This document shows positions 42,497-52,556 of a DNA stretch of 64,000 bases, piece after piece. Position 1 is the stretch's first letter, and every line of letters starts with the position of its first letter. Origin of the DNA: Actinokineospora auranticolor. Lineage in GTDB: Bacteria > Actinomycetota > Actinomycetes > Mycobacteriales > Pseudonocardiaceae. The stretch is from positions 25,323 to 89,322 of the forward strand of contig NZ_PTIX01000031.1 in NCBI RefSeq assembly GCF_002934265.1. Direction: 5' to 3'. The position numbers and the translations under genes are program-made. Below the pieces are notes generated by a model. That model was not told the origin of the DNA. It saw only the letters and a program-made list of their open reading frames with translations, and made no database searches.

Positions 42497-44528
42497 TCAG
42501 ACCGGGAGCCTGACCCGGACCGCGTACACGCGGGTGACCCGCCGGTCCTTGGTGTTGTTGTCGCTCACCAGGTACAGCAGGCGCGTGCCCTGGTTCGGCC
42601 CGGCGGTCTCCTCGGGGAACGCGGCCATGCCCACGACGTTGTCCAGCAACGGGTTCGGCTGCCGCTGCTTCACGGTGACCTGGCCGGGGCTGCCCGCCGG
42701 GCAGTCGCCGAGGTCGAACAGGAGGGTGCGGCGGACGAACATGTCGGCGCTGTTGTCGGCCAGCGTGGGGTCGTCGGTGACGTCGACCGCGGCCTCGAGG
42801 TGCACGTCGAAGACCCGGATCGCGTTGCCGAGCCCGTCGACGTACTGGCGTTCCAGGACGAGCAGCCGGTCCTTCCCGACCACGACGAGCTCCGCGAGGT
42901 AGAGGCCCGCGTCGGTCACGTACCCGTACTGGCGGTCCGGCGTGTACTCGCCCCCCGGTGTGCCGCGGTAGCGCTGGATGCGCAGGCGGTTGCGCCCTTG
43001 CGCGTCGCCGTCGGCGCTGAGCGGCGCCTCCCAGCCCGCGTAGAGGTGGTCGCCGTCCGGTGTGGCGGCCAGCGCTTCGATGGTCCGGCCGAACTGGGCG
43101 TCGCCCGCGGGTGGCTCCCGCAACCGCTCCGGCACCACGATCGGCTCCCCCACCTCGCGACCGGTACCGATCTCGAAACGGCGGATCGACGGGCCTTTCT
43201 CGGAACCCACCAGGATGGTCCGACCGCCGCGCTCCACCACCAGCCCCTCGCCGTCGATCTTGTCGCCGTACCGCGCGCCCGCCGCGTCGCGCAGGGTCCG
43301 GCCGACCTCGGCGGAGACGTTCAGGTTCTCGGGGTCCCGCAGCGTGAGCGGGAAGACGCGACCGGGTTCGTTGTCGGCCAGGGCGTACGCCCTGGACTCC
43401 TCGGTCATCGCCAGCGCCGACAACCCGCTCACCGCCTCGCCGCTCACGTCGACCCCGTCGAGCTGGTCGGAGTGGCTGAGCAGCGTGGCGTTCGCCGAGC
43501 ACGGCGCGCCCGCGCGCACCGGGCTCAGCGCCTTGGCCCAGTCGATGCCGGGGCGCACGGCCAGCCCGAGCGCGATCCCGACCACCGCGGCCGCGGCCAG
43601 TGCCAGCGCGCGCCTGAGCCGTCGACGGCGCCCCGGGGTCGGCGGGGCGGGGACGAGGTGGGGACCTTCGCGATGTTGCGGGTGAAGGACAGGTCGCCGA
43701 CCTGGTTGCGGTCCTGCTCCTGCGGTTCCGGCCGGTTGTCGCGCTTGAGCCGCCGCCGCACCTCCCGGAAGACCACGCCGAGGCTGAGCACGGTGTCGGA
43801 TTCCTCGGGGATGCCGTCGCGCAGGACGTCCACCAGTTCCCCGGTGAAGACGGTGCACTTGTCGGCGCTCGGCGCCAACGCCTTGCGGTTCGGTGCCGCG
43901 GAGCACATCAGGTACGAGCCAGTTCGGACATCTCCCGGATCGGCCGGATGAGGTCCGCGGCGGTCCGGGGGTGGTGGACCTTGCGGATGCGACCGGTTTC
44001 GACGCCCCAGACGTTCTCGTCGGTGAGCACGTCGTAGAGCTGCTCGACGTTGTTGTACACCGCCCGCAGCGACGGGAGTTCGCGGTCGACGTAGCGGTCC
44101 ACGCCGATGAGCACGCACGCCGAGTTGGCCGGGTCGATCCGCCCGAACGGCTTCGGGTCCGCGACCACCGCCGCGCGCTCGCCCGACGGGTCGCGCAACG
44201 CGCCGAACACCGCCCTGGCCTCGTCGCGGTGCTCGTCCGGCACGACGAGCCGGACGCCCGTGGGCCGGTTCAGCTCATCGCGCCAGGCGCGGACGGCGAC
44301 CGCCAGCTGGCCCACCCCCACGACCGCGGACACGGCGGCCAGGACGACCTCCGCCGCGCCCAACTCCCCCGGCCGCACCGGCTCGTGCTCGACGACCACC
44401 CGCCCGTGCGCCCGGAGCGCGTGGTCACCGGCCAGGTGCGGGGAGAGCGTGCGCAGGTCGTCCCGCGAACCGTCGTCCGCCCCCGCCTCGAACCTGAACT
44501 CGATGATGTCCAACGTCTCTCCAGACAA
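42497..44528 (-). pseudogene. Broken EACC1-caspase / phytase-esterase-like gene
   Basis: Read 5' to 3' on the reverse strand, 44528-43908 encodes an EACC1-type domain (MSGETLDIIEFRFEAGADDG) and the start of a caspase domain (NSACVLIGVDRYVDRELPSL, NNVEQLYDVLTDENVWG). The frame then stops. A second frame resumes at SYLMCSAAPNRKALAPSADK and continues to QVGDLSFTRNIAK. The stretch between, which in homologues holds the catalytic His-Gly and Cys, is deleted. From about 43650 a third frame carries a membrane anchor (ALALAAAAVVGIALGLAV) and a domain of about 350 residues resembling the esterase-like/phytase propeller (AGLSALAM-type start, GDKIDGEGLVVERGG, GPSIRRFEIG). The last part alone could still be expressed, but it has no good start. 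Start codon of the first part is TTG. Confidence 0.75.
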
Positions 44529-44826
44529 GAAGACAAGACCGGCGCGACGGGATGGGGTTCGGCCCCACTATGGCACGGGGCCACCACGCGACGGCCCGGC
44601 GAATCGGACTCCCGACACCGGACAATTCCCTGACGTTCATGTGCGCAACAGCTCCGCGACACCCACCCGGGCCGGAGCACCGACGACCGGTGGACCTCGA
44701 CCCCGTTGCCCGCCTACCGGTTGGCGGAGGAAAGCTGGAACTCGACACGGAGCGGGTTGCTCCGGTTGGCCGCCGTCCACCGGAATCCGGGTTACGAAAC
44801 GATCTTGCGAGGCTAAGGTGCGGTTC
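44529..44826. other. Divergent intergenic region
   Basis: About 300 bases with no supported gene. It lies between the broken caspase gene and the lipoprotein gene and should hold the lipoprotein promoter. Somewhat less GC-rich near 44610-44640 and 44790-44820; no clear promoter elements. Confidence 0.35.
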
Positions 44827-45390
44827 ATGCGTACTGCGGTGGTGGCGGTGGCGGCCTGCCTGGTACTGGCCGGGTGCGGGTCCGGCAAGGCGGACATGTG
44901 GGCGGAGGTCGAGGTCCCCAAGAAGGTGACCGACACGGAAGACTGCTTCCCGGTCGGTGTGGTGGACGTACCCGCCGACTGGACGCCGATCAACCTCGGC
45001 CCCAGGGGCGAGTCGCTCCGGTTCGGGCTCAAGGCGGAGTGCGACATCACCAGCGACCACGCGGCGGGCGTGGTGAAGGTCTACCAGGGCAGTCGCCTCG
45101 AGTCCGACACCGGCGAGCGGCTGACCGACCGCGAGGTGCTTGAGGCGTACCTGGAGGTCCAGGACGCCTCCGATGTGGAGATCCGCGAGGCCAAGGTGGG
45201 TCGGGCCGGCGGCTTCGAGGCGGTCTGGCGCACCAACGGAAAGCCCAACCGCGCCTTCACCTACACCGTGTACGGCGGCAGCCACACCATGCTGGTGGCC
45301 GCGCTGGGCGCGCCGGACGACAAGTTCGAGGAGACCGTGCTGCCGGTGTACCTCCTGGCCCGCAAGAGCGCCCAGGACTCCGGCCCTTAG
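44827..45390 (+). CDS. Putative lipoprotein
   Basis: A 187-residue exported protein with a type II signal peptide: MRTAVVAVAACLVLAGCGSG, where LAGC is the lipobox and Cys18 the anchor. The mature part resembles small actinobacterial lipoproteins of the LpqN type (EDCFPVGVVDVPADWTPINL, then LTDREVLEAYLEV and AKVGRAGGFEAVWR); function unknown. Its last four bases overlap the end of the convergent condensation-domain gene. Confidence 0.8.
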   Translation: MRTAVVAVAACLVLAGCGSGKADMWAEVEVPKKVTDTEDCFPVGVVDVPADWTPINLGPRGESLRFGLKAECDITSDHAAGVVKVYQGSRLESDTGERLTDREVLEAYLEVQDASDVEIREAKVGRAGGFEAVWRTNGKPNRAFTYTVYGGSHTMLVAALGAPDDKFEETVLPVYLLARKSAQDSGP

Positions 45391-46772
45391 GAGGCGTGTT
45401 CGCGCACCGCCCGGTCGACCAGGGCACGCACGCGGTCAAGGGACACGTCGCCCTCGACCAGTTCGGTGGCGACGTGTTCGAACGCCACCAGCGAAGCCGC
45501 GAGGACCGCGCGCGGGAAGACGGCCGTGTCGGCCATAGCGCCCAGGTGGATCCGATCTGACGTGCCCCGGATGTCCAGGTATAGCGCCATCTTCTCCGAC
45601 TCGGACACCGCGGGCCAGGCCAGTTCGGTGGTCGACGGGTCGGGGTCGGCGGCCGGTCGTCCTTTGCGGACGGTCGACCACATGTCGTTGAACTGCACGC
45701 CCGGCACCAGGTCCCGCCCGGACAGCCGCAGCGCCTCCCGGGCGGACCGGGTGTCGTAGCGGGAGTGGGCGCGGGCCACGGCCATCGTCTCGGTCGCCAG
45801 GTCGAGGAAGTCCGCGAGGGACTCGCCCCGCAGTTCGGTGACGGTGTGCACGACCTGGTTGAGTGTCGTGATGCTGGCGGCGACGTCCGGGGTCGCGCGG
45901 TTGCTCTGCATGACGTCGAGGCGTAGGGCGGGAGCGGGCCAGGAGCAGCGGGTCAGGGCCGCGGTGATCGCCAGCAGCACCACCGACGTGCTGGCCCGGC
46001 AGCGGCGGGCCGCGTGGCGGACGGCGGCGGCGAGCACCTCGGACGTCAGGTCCGCGCCGACGAAGCGCGGGGACTCCGGCTCGGCGGTCGGTGTGATCGG
46101 TTCTGGCATGCGGTTCATGACCGCGCGGAGGTACCGGATGGCGTCGATGTTGCGGCGTTGACCGTCCGGTGTGTGCTCGGCGAGCGCGATGTCCAGGGGT
46201 TGCGACGCGTGGCGCGCGGCGGGCATCGGTGTGCGCGCGGCCTTGGCGTCGAGCATCGCGGTCACTTCCCGCACCAGGGCCTCGGTCGCGGTGTAGTCCG
46301 CCGACAGGTGCGACAGGGTGAACGCGACGACCACCGGGATGCCGTCGTGCAAGGCCACCGACAGCCGCAGTGGTAGCTCGCGCGAGTGGTCCAACGGCCG
46401 CGCGGTGCCGCGCTCCCAGCAGGTGGCGACGATGTCGCCGAAGGCCACCGGGTCGTCGGCGGGTCGGTCGTACACGTCCACCGGCAACGTGCCGGAGGCC
46501 AGCACCCGCTGGACCGGCTCGGCGCCGGGCCGTTGCTCGACGTGGGTGCGCAGCGACTCGTGCCGCGACAGCAACTCCCCGACGGCGTCGAGCACATCGC
46601 CGAGTTCCAGCAGCAGCGGCACCGGCAGCCACCGGGTCAGGAAGAAGAACGGCTTCACCCGCGGGTGCCACTGGTTCAGGCTGTCCCAGGTGCCCAGCTG
46701 CCCCCAGCACAGCGGGCCGCTCCGCGCGGTGCCGCCGTGGAACTCCACCACGGCCCGGCTCTCGGTGATCAC
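45387..46772 (-). CDS. Stand-alone condensation-domain-like acyltransferase
   Basis: A 461-residue protein with the two-lobe fold of NRPS C domains and PapA-type acyltransferases. It opens GPLCWGQLGTWDSLNQWHP, a C1-like motif, and has a bridge/latch-like region with FNDMWSTVRKG. The catalytic motif HHxxxDG appears as SHLSADY near residue 152: the second His and the Asp are kept, the first His and Gly are changed. It likely transfers the acyl group from the PKS carrier protein to an amine or alcohol, releasing the product. GTG start overlaps the MATE stop (GTGA). Last gene of the PKS operon. Confidence 0.82.
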   Translation of the reverse strand: MITESRAVVEFHGGTARSGPLCWGQLGTWDSLNQWHPRVKPFFFLTRWLPVPLLLELGDVLDAVGELLSRHESLRTHVEQRPGAEPVQRVLASGTLPVDVYDRPADDPVAFGDIVATCWERGTARPLDHSRELPLRLSVALHDGIPVVVAFTLSHLSADYTATEALVREVTAMLDAKAARTPMPAARHASQPLDIALAEHTPDGQRRNIDAIRYLRAVMNRMPEPITPTAEPESPRFVGADLTSEVLAAAVRHAARRCRASTSVVLLAITAALTRCSWPAPALRLDVMQSNRATPDVAASITTLNQVVHTVTELRGESLADFLDLATETMAVARAHSRYDTRSAREALRLSGRDLVPGVQFNDMWSTVRKGRPAADPDPSTTELAWPAVSESEKMALYLDIRGTSDRIHLGAMADTAVFPRAVLAASLVAFEHVATELVEGDVSLDRVRALVDRAVREHAS

Positions 46773-48112
46773 ACGGCCTCCTCGTGGACCGGCACGGCGA
46801 ACAGCACGCGGCGCAGGCACAGCACCGAGTAGGTCAGCCCGGCGACCCAGCCGACCACGACCGCCCACATCACCGCCTCGACGCCGAGCACGCCGTGGAA
46901 CAGGTAGGCGAACGGGATCTGCACCAGCAGGAACGCGATCACCGTGCAGACCAGCGGCGCCGTCGTCCGGCGGGCGCCGTTGAGGTACCCGTGCAGCACC
47001 ACCATCAGCGTGTACAGCACCAGGAACGGGTAGATGATCAGCAGGTAGCGCTCGGTCAGCGCCCGGGTCGCCGGGTCGTCGGTGAACAGCGCGGCGATCG
47101 GGGCGCGGGCCGCGAGCACCACCGCCGACACCACGAGCGTGAGCACCGCGGTCAGGCCGAGAGTCCGGGTGAGACCGAACCGCGCGCGCGGTTCGTCCCC
47201 GGCGCCCAGGTTCTGCGCGGCGAACGCGGTGACGGCGCCGGAGAAGTCCAGGAACAGCATCCCGGTGACCTGCTCCACCCTGGACACGATGCTGAACGCG
47301 GCCAGCACCACCGGGCCGAAGGCCTGGAGGATCCAGACCAGCACCATGATCCCGAGCGCCAGGATGATGTGCTGACTGGCCAGGGGGAACCCAAGCCGCA
47401 CCGCGTCGGTCAGCTCGCGGCGCACAGCGGGTTTCCCACCGGCGCGTGGAACCGGGTACTTGCGCGCCGCCACCGCCACCCCGACGACGAGCGCCAGCGT
47501 CGAGGAGGTCGCGGTGGCCAGCGCGGCACCGGCGATCCCCAGGTCCCACCCGGCGACGAACAGCAGCACCAGCACCGCGTTGGTGACGCTGCCGAAGCCC
47601 GCCACCCACAGCGCCGTCCGCGAGTCGCCGAGGCCGCGCAGGTAGGCACTCACCGCGGCCGTGCCGAAGATGCCCGGGAAGCCGAGCGACAGGGTGCTGA
47701 GGAACACCGACGCGTCGTGCGCGAGTTGGCCGCGCAGGCCCATCACCGCCAGCGCCGGGTCGATCAGCACCGTCGCCAGCAGCACGCAGCCCGCCGACCA
47801 GACCGCGGTGAGCAGTGCCAACGACAGCACGACCCCGCGCCGGGCGTCGGCGTCGCCGCTGCCGCGCAGGTGCGCGAGGCGGATGGTGAACGCCGTGCCC
47901 AGTCCGATGAACATCGCGTTGAGCAGGTAGAACAGCGGGCCCGCCGCGCCGATGGCGGCGAGGCCGTCGACGCCGGTCCAGTGCCCCACGACGATGCCGT
48001 CGACCAGCACGTACCCCTGCTGGAGCAGGTTCGCCGCGGTCAGCGGGAGCGCGAACCCGACGACCTTGCGCAGTGGCGGGCCGGTGGTCATGTCGGCGGC
48101 GTCGGCGCCCAT
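46769..48112 (-). CDS. MATE family multidrug/metabolite exporter
   Basis: A 447-residue protein with twelve predicted membrane segments arranged as two homologous halves: PLTAANLLQQGYVLVDGIVVG at the start and SQHIILALGIMVLVWILQAF in the second half. This is the DinF/NorM-like MATE fold, which exports organic compounds using Na+ or H+ gradients. Placed between the PKS and the condensing enzyme with overlaps on both sides (TGATG and GTGA), it is probably the exporter of the product and a self-resistance factor. Confidence 0.93.
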   Translation of the reverse strand: MGADAADMTTGPPLRKVVGFALPLTAANLLQQGYVLVDGIVVGHWTGVDGLAAIGAAGPLFYLLNAMFIGLGTAFTIRLAHLRGSGDADARRGVVLSLALLTAVWSAGCVLLATVLIDPALAVMGLRGQLAHDASVFLSTLSLGFPGIFGTAAVSAYLRGLGDSRTALWVAGFGSVTNAVLVLLFVAGWDLGIAGAALATATSSTLALVVGVAVAARKYPVPRAGGKPAVRRELTDAVRLGFPLASQHIILALGIMVLVWILQAFGPVVLAAFSIVSRVEQVTGMLFLDFSGAVTAFAAQNLGAGDEPRARFGLTRTLGLTAVLTLVVSAVVLAARAPIAALFTDDPATRALTERYLLIIYPFLVLYTLMVVLHGYLNGARRTTAPLVCTVIAFLLVQIPFAYLFHGVLGVEAVMWAVVVGWVAGLTYSVLCLRRVLFAVPVHEEAV

Positions 48113-51100
48113 CAGCTCGCCTCGGGGTTCGGTTCCGCGAACGCCTGGAGTTCCTCGATGTGGTAGGCGATCTCGCTGGTGGTGCGGTCGGCGAGCAGGT
48201 CGGCGACGTCGTAGGTGACGCCGTGCACCGTGGCGATGGTGCCCGCCACCGTGGCCGCCATGATCGAGTCGCCGCCGAGGTCGAAGAAGTCGGCCTCGAC
48301 GTCGAGTTCGGCGTAGCCGAAGGCGAGCGCGAGGCACCGCGCGACGGTCCGCTCCACGTCGGTGAACTCGTCGCGGCCGGTCAGCTCGACGGACACGGCG
48401 GCGACGGTGGCCCTGGTCTTGTCCGCCGCCGCGCTGAGCCGGTCCGCCAGCGCCCGCATCTCCCGCTCCACCTTGGACTCGATGTCGGCCGACAGCGCGA
48501 CGTCGTAGGAGCGCAGCAGGTGGATCAGCTCGCCCCGGTAGTTCAGCTCGCCCGCGAACAGCCGCGACCGCCCGGACCGCAGACCGGCGTCGAGCACGTC
48601 GAGACCGGTGGTGGTGGGCAGCGCCTTGAACATGGTGTCGCCGTTGGTGCCGAAGTCGACCGCCATGCCGATCTCCTTCCACGCCACCCAGTCCAGGGCG
48701 ATGACGTGGCAGGGGCCGCCCGCCTGGGCGCGCGCCAGGTTGTCGAGGTAGTAGTTCGCGGCGGCGTAGTCCGCCTGGCCGGGGGCCGGGAACACCGACG
48801 CGACCGAGGAGAAGTGCGCGATGAAGTCCGGTCGGTCGGCCTCGGTCAGCCGGTCGAGCACGAAGGCCGCGTGCAGCTTGGCCCGGACGACGGCGTCGAA
48901 GTCGGCGCGCTCGCGGAACATCACGGTGCTGCCGCCGGGCAGGCCCGCCGCGTGCACCACGCCGTCGACGCGGCCGTGGCGGTGCTGGAGGTCGGTGATG
49001 GCGGCGCCGAACGCGGCCGGGTCGCCCGCGTCCGCCGCGACGACGTGGACCCGCGCGCCGGTCTGCTCGATCTCGCGGACCGCGGCGACGCGCCGGGCCG
49101 CCGGGGACCCGCTCGGCACGACCGACAGGTCGTCCCACCGCTCGCGCGGGGGCAGCCCGGATCGGCTCAGCAGCACCAGGTCGATGTTCGGTTGGGTGGC
49201 GGCGAACCGCTTGGCGACGGCCAGGCCGAGCGCGCCCGTGCCGCCGGTGATCAGGTACGTGCCGCCCGCGCGCAGGTGTTCGGTGGGGCCGTCCTCGTCG
49301 ATCTCGGGTACCTCGACGAACACCTCCCGCAGCCGCCGCTCGCCCCGCAGCACCGACAGCCCGCGCTCGTCGGTGAGCACCTCGGCGCGCAGGGCCGCCG
49401 GGGGCACCGCCGGATCGACGTCGACGTGGGCGACCTTGAGGTACGGGTACTCGCGCTCCACGACCTTGCCGAACCCGACGAGCGCCGCGTTCTCCGGCAC
49501 CACCTGCTCCCCCGGCGCCGCGCAGACCGCCGTGCGGGTCAGCACCACCAGCCGGGTCTTCACACCCGCGGCCATGAGCGACTTGGTCAGGTGGAACAGG
49601 CCGCCCAGGTTCTTCGCCACCCGGCGGTCCACTCCGGACACGTCCGGCGCGGCCTTGTCCTCGAACGCGGTGGCGTACAGGACATGCGAGACGCCGTCGT
49701 CGACGAGTCGCGCGAGCTGGTCGCAGGCAGCCGGGTCGTCCGTCCGGAACGGCGCGCCGCCGGGTTCGACGGGCTCGCCGACCCGGACGTACCGCACGTC
49801 GCCGAGTCCGGCGGCGGCCAGCGCGTCCTCGGCGTCGGTGTCCGGGTCCACGACCGCGAGCACCGTGACCGCGCCGCTCGCCGCGACCGGCGCAGGGGCC
49901 TCGCGGAGTTCCACGTCGTGGGTGACCGGGTGCCGCTCGTCGTGCGTGGTCAGGTTCATCGTGTCGCGCCAGGTGTCCGGGAACTGGACCCACGCGAGGG
50001 TTTCGTCGAACACGTACCCGGGCAGGCGGACGATGCGCGGCGGCCGGTCACCGGTCGTGAGGTCCAGCGCGCCGTCGCGGAGGAACGCGGTGGCCTGTTC
50101 GCCCAGCGGGCCGTCCGGCAACGGGTCGCGCCGCTCGACCAGCAGGCCCGCCAGCTGGCGGCGCAGGTCGGCAGCGTCGGTGACGACGAGCGCGACGCGG
50201 TGCCGGTGCCCGGAGCGGGAGGCCCTGGTGGTGTGGCAGACGTCGGCGATGTCCACGTCGTCCAGCCCGCCCGCGTCGATGAACGCGAGGTGGCTCTCCA
50301 CGATCCGGGTCAGGGACCGGATCGTCGCCGCGCTGAGCACGAACAGCTGCGGACCGGTGGACGCGGGCCGGTCGTCCACCGCGACGTGCTCTTCCAGCAC
50401 GGCGTGGGCGTTGGTGCCGCCGAGGCCGAAGGCGCTCACGCCCGCGCGGCGCGGTCCCTCGGGGGTCCACGGCCGCGGCTCGGTGGGCAGGTACAGCGGT
50501 CCGGCGGTGAAGTCCAGTTTCGGGTTCGGTGTCCGGTAGTTCGCCTGCGGTGGGATCACCCCGTTGCGCAGCACGGCGATCGCCTTGATCAGGCCGATCA
50601 CCCCGGAGCCCTCGAACAGGTGCCCGACGTTGGCCTTCACCGTCCCGACGGCGCAGAACTGCCGGTCCGCCGTGTGCCGCGCGAACGCGCGCTTGATGCC
50701 CTCGTGCTCGATCGGGTCGCCGACGCGGGTGGCGGTGCCGTGCGCCTCGAAGTAGCCGATGGTGCGCGGGTCGACGTCCGCGTTGCGCCACGCGCTCAGC
50801 AGCAGCTCGGCCTGCGAGTCGCTGTCCGGGTTGGTGATGCCCTCGGTGTTGCCGTCGTGGTTGACCGCGCTGCCCTTGAGGACGGCGTGGACCTGGTCGC
50901 CGTCGGCGAGCGCCCGGTCGAGCCGCTTGAGGACGACCGCGCCGGAGCCCTCGCCGAAGCCGGTGCCGTCGGCGGCCTCGTCGAAGGTGCGGGTGACGCC
51001 GTCGGAGGACTCGATGCCGATGTTCGAGTGCGGGTGCCGGACCGGCGCGAACACGATCCGCGCGCCGCCGACCACGGCCAGGTCGCAGTCGCCGACCAGC

Positions 51101-51711
51101 AGCGCGTTCTTGGCCTGGTGCACCGCGACCAGGGTCGCTGAGCACGCCGTGTCCACGACCATGCTGGGCCCGCGCAGGTCGAGGAAGTGCGACAGCCGGT
51201 TGGCCAGCATCGCGGGGATGTTGCCGGTGATCGCCTGCTGGCCGACCGACGGGTCGACGCGGCTGATGTAGTCGAGGTAGGTCGACCCGGGGTTGACCGC
51301 GAAGCCGACGAACACGCCGGTCCGGCTGCCGCGCAACCGGTCCAGCGAGTAGCCCGCGTCCTCGAAGGCGAGGTACATCGCGCGCAGCACCATGCGGTGG
51401 TGCGGGTCGGTCAGCGTCGCCTGGCGCGGGTTCATGCCGAACGCGGTGTGGTCGAAGTGGTCGACGGTGTCGAGGAAGTACCCGTTGTGGTACTCGACGT
51501 CCGGTTCGTCCAGCGGGTCGACGCTGGTCGCGCGCAGGTACGCGATGTACTCGGCGAGCTTGGCGCGGCGGTCGGTCGGGAACGGCCGCGCGGTGCCCGA
51601 ACCGGTGCTGACCAGCCGCCACAGCTCGTCGAGCCCGGACGCGCCCGGTACGTCGACGGACAGGCCGACCACGGCGATGTCGTTGTTCGGCACGTTGCTG
51701 TTGTTCCCCAT
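48112..51711 (-). CDS. AT-less polyketide synthase module, KS-KR-ACP
   Basis: A 1199-residue single-module PKS. The ketosynthase (about 10-430) has the active-site Cys in VVDTACSATLV near 189 and both His motifs, EAHGTATRVGDP and NVGHLFEGSG. The ketoreductase has the NADPH motif YLITGGTGALGLA near 820 and the Ser/Tyr pair in HFSSVASVFPAPGQADYAAA. The carrier has FDLGGDSIMA with its Ser near 1147. No acyltransferase, dehydratase or thioesterase lies within it, so extender units must come from the discrete ATs just upstream. It would make a beta-hydroxyacyl thioester by one extension. The ATG has GGGAG two bases upstream, nine bases after the AT stop. Confidence 0.95.
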   Translation of the reverse strand: MGNNSNVPNNDIAVVGLSVDVPGASGLDELWRLVSTGSGTARPFPTDRRAKLAEYIAYLRATSVDPLDEPDVEYHNGYFLDTVDHFDHTAFGMNPRQATLTDPHHRMVLRAMYLAFEDAGYSLDRLRGSRTGVFVGFAVNPGSTYLDYISRVDPSVGQQAITGNIPAMLANRLSHFLDLRGPSMVVDTACSATLVAVHQAKNALLVGDCDLAVVGGARIVFAPVRHPHSNIGIESSDGVTRTFDEAADGTGFGEGSGAVVLKRLDRALADGDQVHAVLKGSAVNHDGNTEGITNPDSDSQAELLLSAWRNADVDPRTIGYFEAHGTATRVGDPIEHEGIKRAFARHTADRQFCAVGTVKANVGHLFEGSGVIGLIKAIAVLRNGVIPPQANYRTPNPKLDFTAGPLYLPTEPRPWTPEGPRRAGVSAFGLGGTNAHAVLEEHVAVDDRPASTGPQLFVLSAATIRSLTRIVESHLAFIDAGGLDDVDIADVCHTTRASRSGHRHRVALVVTDAADLRRQLAGLLVERRDPLPDGPLGEQATAFLRDGALDLTTGDRPPRIVRLPGYVFDETLAWVQFPDTWRDTMNLTTHDERHPVTHDVELREAPAPVAASGAVTVLAVVDPDTDAEDALAAAGLGDVRYVRVGEPVEPGGAPFRTDDPAACDQLARLVDDGVSHVLYATAFEDKAAPDVSGVDRRVAKNLGGLFHLTKSLMAAGVKTRLVVLTRTAVCAAPGEQVVPENAALVGFGKVVEREYPYLKVAHVDVDPAVPPAALRAEVLTDERGLSVLRGERRLREVFVEVPEIDEDGPTEHLRAGGTYLITGGTGALGLAVAKRFAATQPNIDLVLLSRSGLPPRERWDDLSVVPSGSPAARRVAAVREIEQTGARVHVVAADAGDPAAFGAAITDLQHRHGRVDGVVHAAGLPGGSTVMFRERADFDAVVRAKLHAAFVLDRLTEADRPDFIAHFSSVASVFPAPGQADYAAANYYLDNLARAQAGGPCHVIALDWVAWKEIGMAVDFGTNGDTMFKALPTTTGLDVLDAGLRSGRSRLFAGELNYRGELIHLLRSYDVALSADIESKVEREMRALADRLSAAADKTRATVAAVSVELTGRDEFTDVERTVARCLALAFGYAELDVEADFFDLGGDSIMAATVAGTIATVHGVTYDVADLLADRTTSEIAYHIEELQAFAEPNPEAS

Positions 51712-51720
51712 GGCTCCCGC

Positions 51721-52542
51721 TCAGTGGATCCGGGTGACCAACGCGGTCACCGTCCTGCCGTTGACCTCGTCGAACTCCGTGACGCCCAGCGCGCGCAGGG
51801 TGTGCACCACGCGCACCCACTCGACCGGCTCGGCGAGCTGGCGGGCCAGCAGGTCCGCGCCGTCGGCCGGGTCGAACAGGGCACCGGTGACGCTGGAGAC
51901 CACCGGGGTCGTGGGTGGCGCGAAGACCTGCTCGGCGAGCACCGCGCGGAACCGCTCGGCCGCCGGTGCCATCAGCGGCGTGTGGAACGGGCCGCTGACG
52001 TTCAACGGCACCACCCGGGCGCCGGGCAGCGCGGCGATGGCCTTCGCGGCGACGGCGAGTTCCGCGCGGTCGCCCGCGATGGTGGTCTGCGTGTCGGCGT
52101 TGGAGTTCGCCACGTGCACGTTCGGCACGCCGGTCTCGGCGAGCGCGCGGCGGACGAACGCGGCGGGCACACCCTGCACCGCGGACATGCCGCCGCCGGT
52201 GACCCCGGCCATCAGCTCGGCGCGCCGCGCGACCAGCGCGAGCCCGTCGGCCAGGCTGAGCACGCCCGCCGCGACCAGCGCGTTGTACTCCCCCAGGCTG
52301 TGCCCGGCCAGGTAGTCGGCGCGCGGTGCCTCCCGCGCCATGAGCGCGTTGACGAAGAACACCGCGGGCTGCGCGAAGCGGGTGTCGCGCAGCCGCCGCC
52401 GCGGGTCGCGGACGCACAGCTCCTCGATGGAGTAGCCCAGCGCCTCGTCGGCCAGCGCGGTCGCCTCGGGGTGGCGGGCGAACAGGTCCGTCCCCATCCC
52501 GCGCTTCTGCACGCCTTGGCCGGGGAACAACAGACAACGCAC
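51721..52542 (-). CDS. Discrete malonyl-type acyltransferase (trans-AT)
   Basis: A 273-residue FabD-like acyltransferase. It starts RCLLFPGQGVQKRGMGTDLF and has the nucleophile motif GHSLGE (Ser82), the carboxylate-binding Arg in LVARRAELM near 107, and the catalytic His in VSGPFHTPLM near 190. These match malonyl-CoA-specific trans-ATs, which load ACPs of AT-less PKS modules. The GTG start was chosen because GAGAGGAG lies six bases upstream and because it aligns with the family N-terminus. It should load the ACP of the adjacent KS-KR-ACP. Confidence 0.92.
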   Translation of the reverse strand: MRCLLFPGQGVQKRGMGTDLFARHPEATALADEALGYSIEELCVRDPRRRLRDTRFAQPAVFFVNALMAREAPRADYLAGHSLGEYNALVAAGVLSLADGLALVARRAELMAGVTGGGMSAVQGVPAAFVRRALAETGVPNVHVANSNADTQTTIAGDRAELAVAAKAIAALPGARVVPLNVSGPFHTPLMAPAAERFRAVLAEQVFAPPTTPVVSSVTGALFDPADGADLLARQLAEPVEWVRVVHTLRALGVTEFDEVNGRTVTALVTRIH

Positions 52543-52556
52543 GGTTCGCTCCTCTC

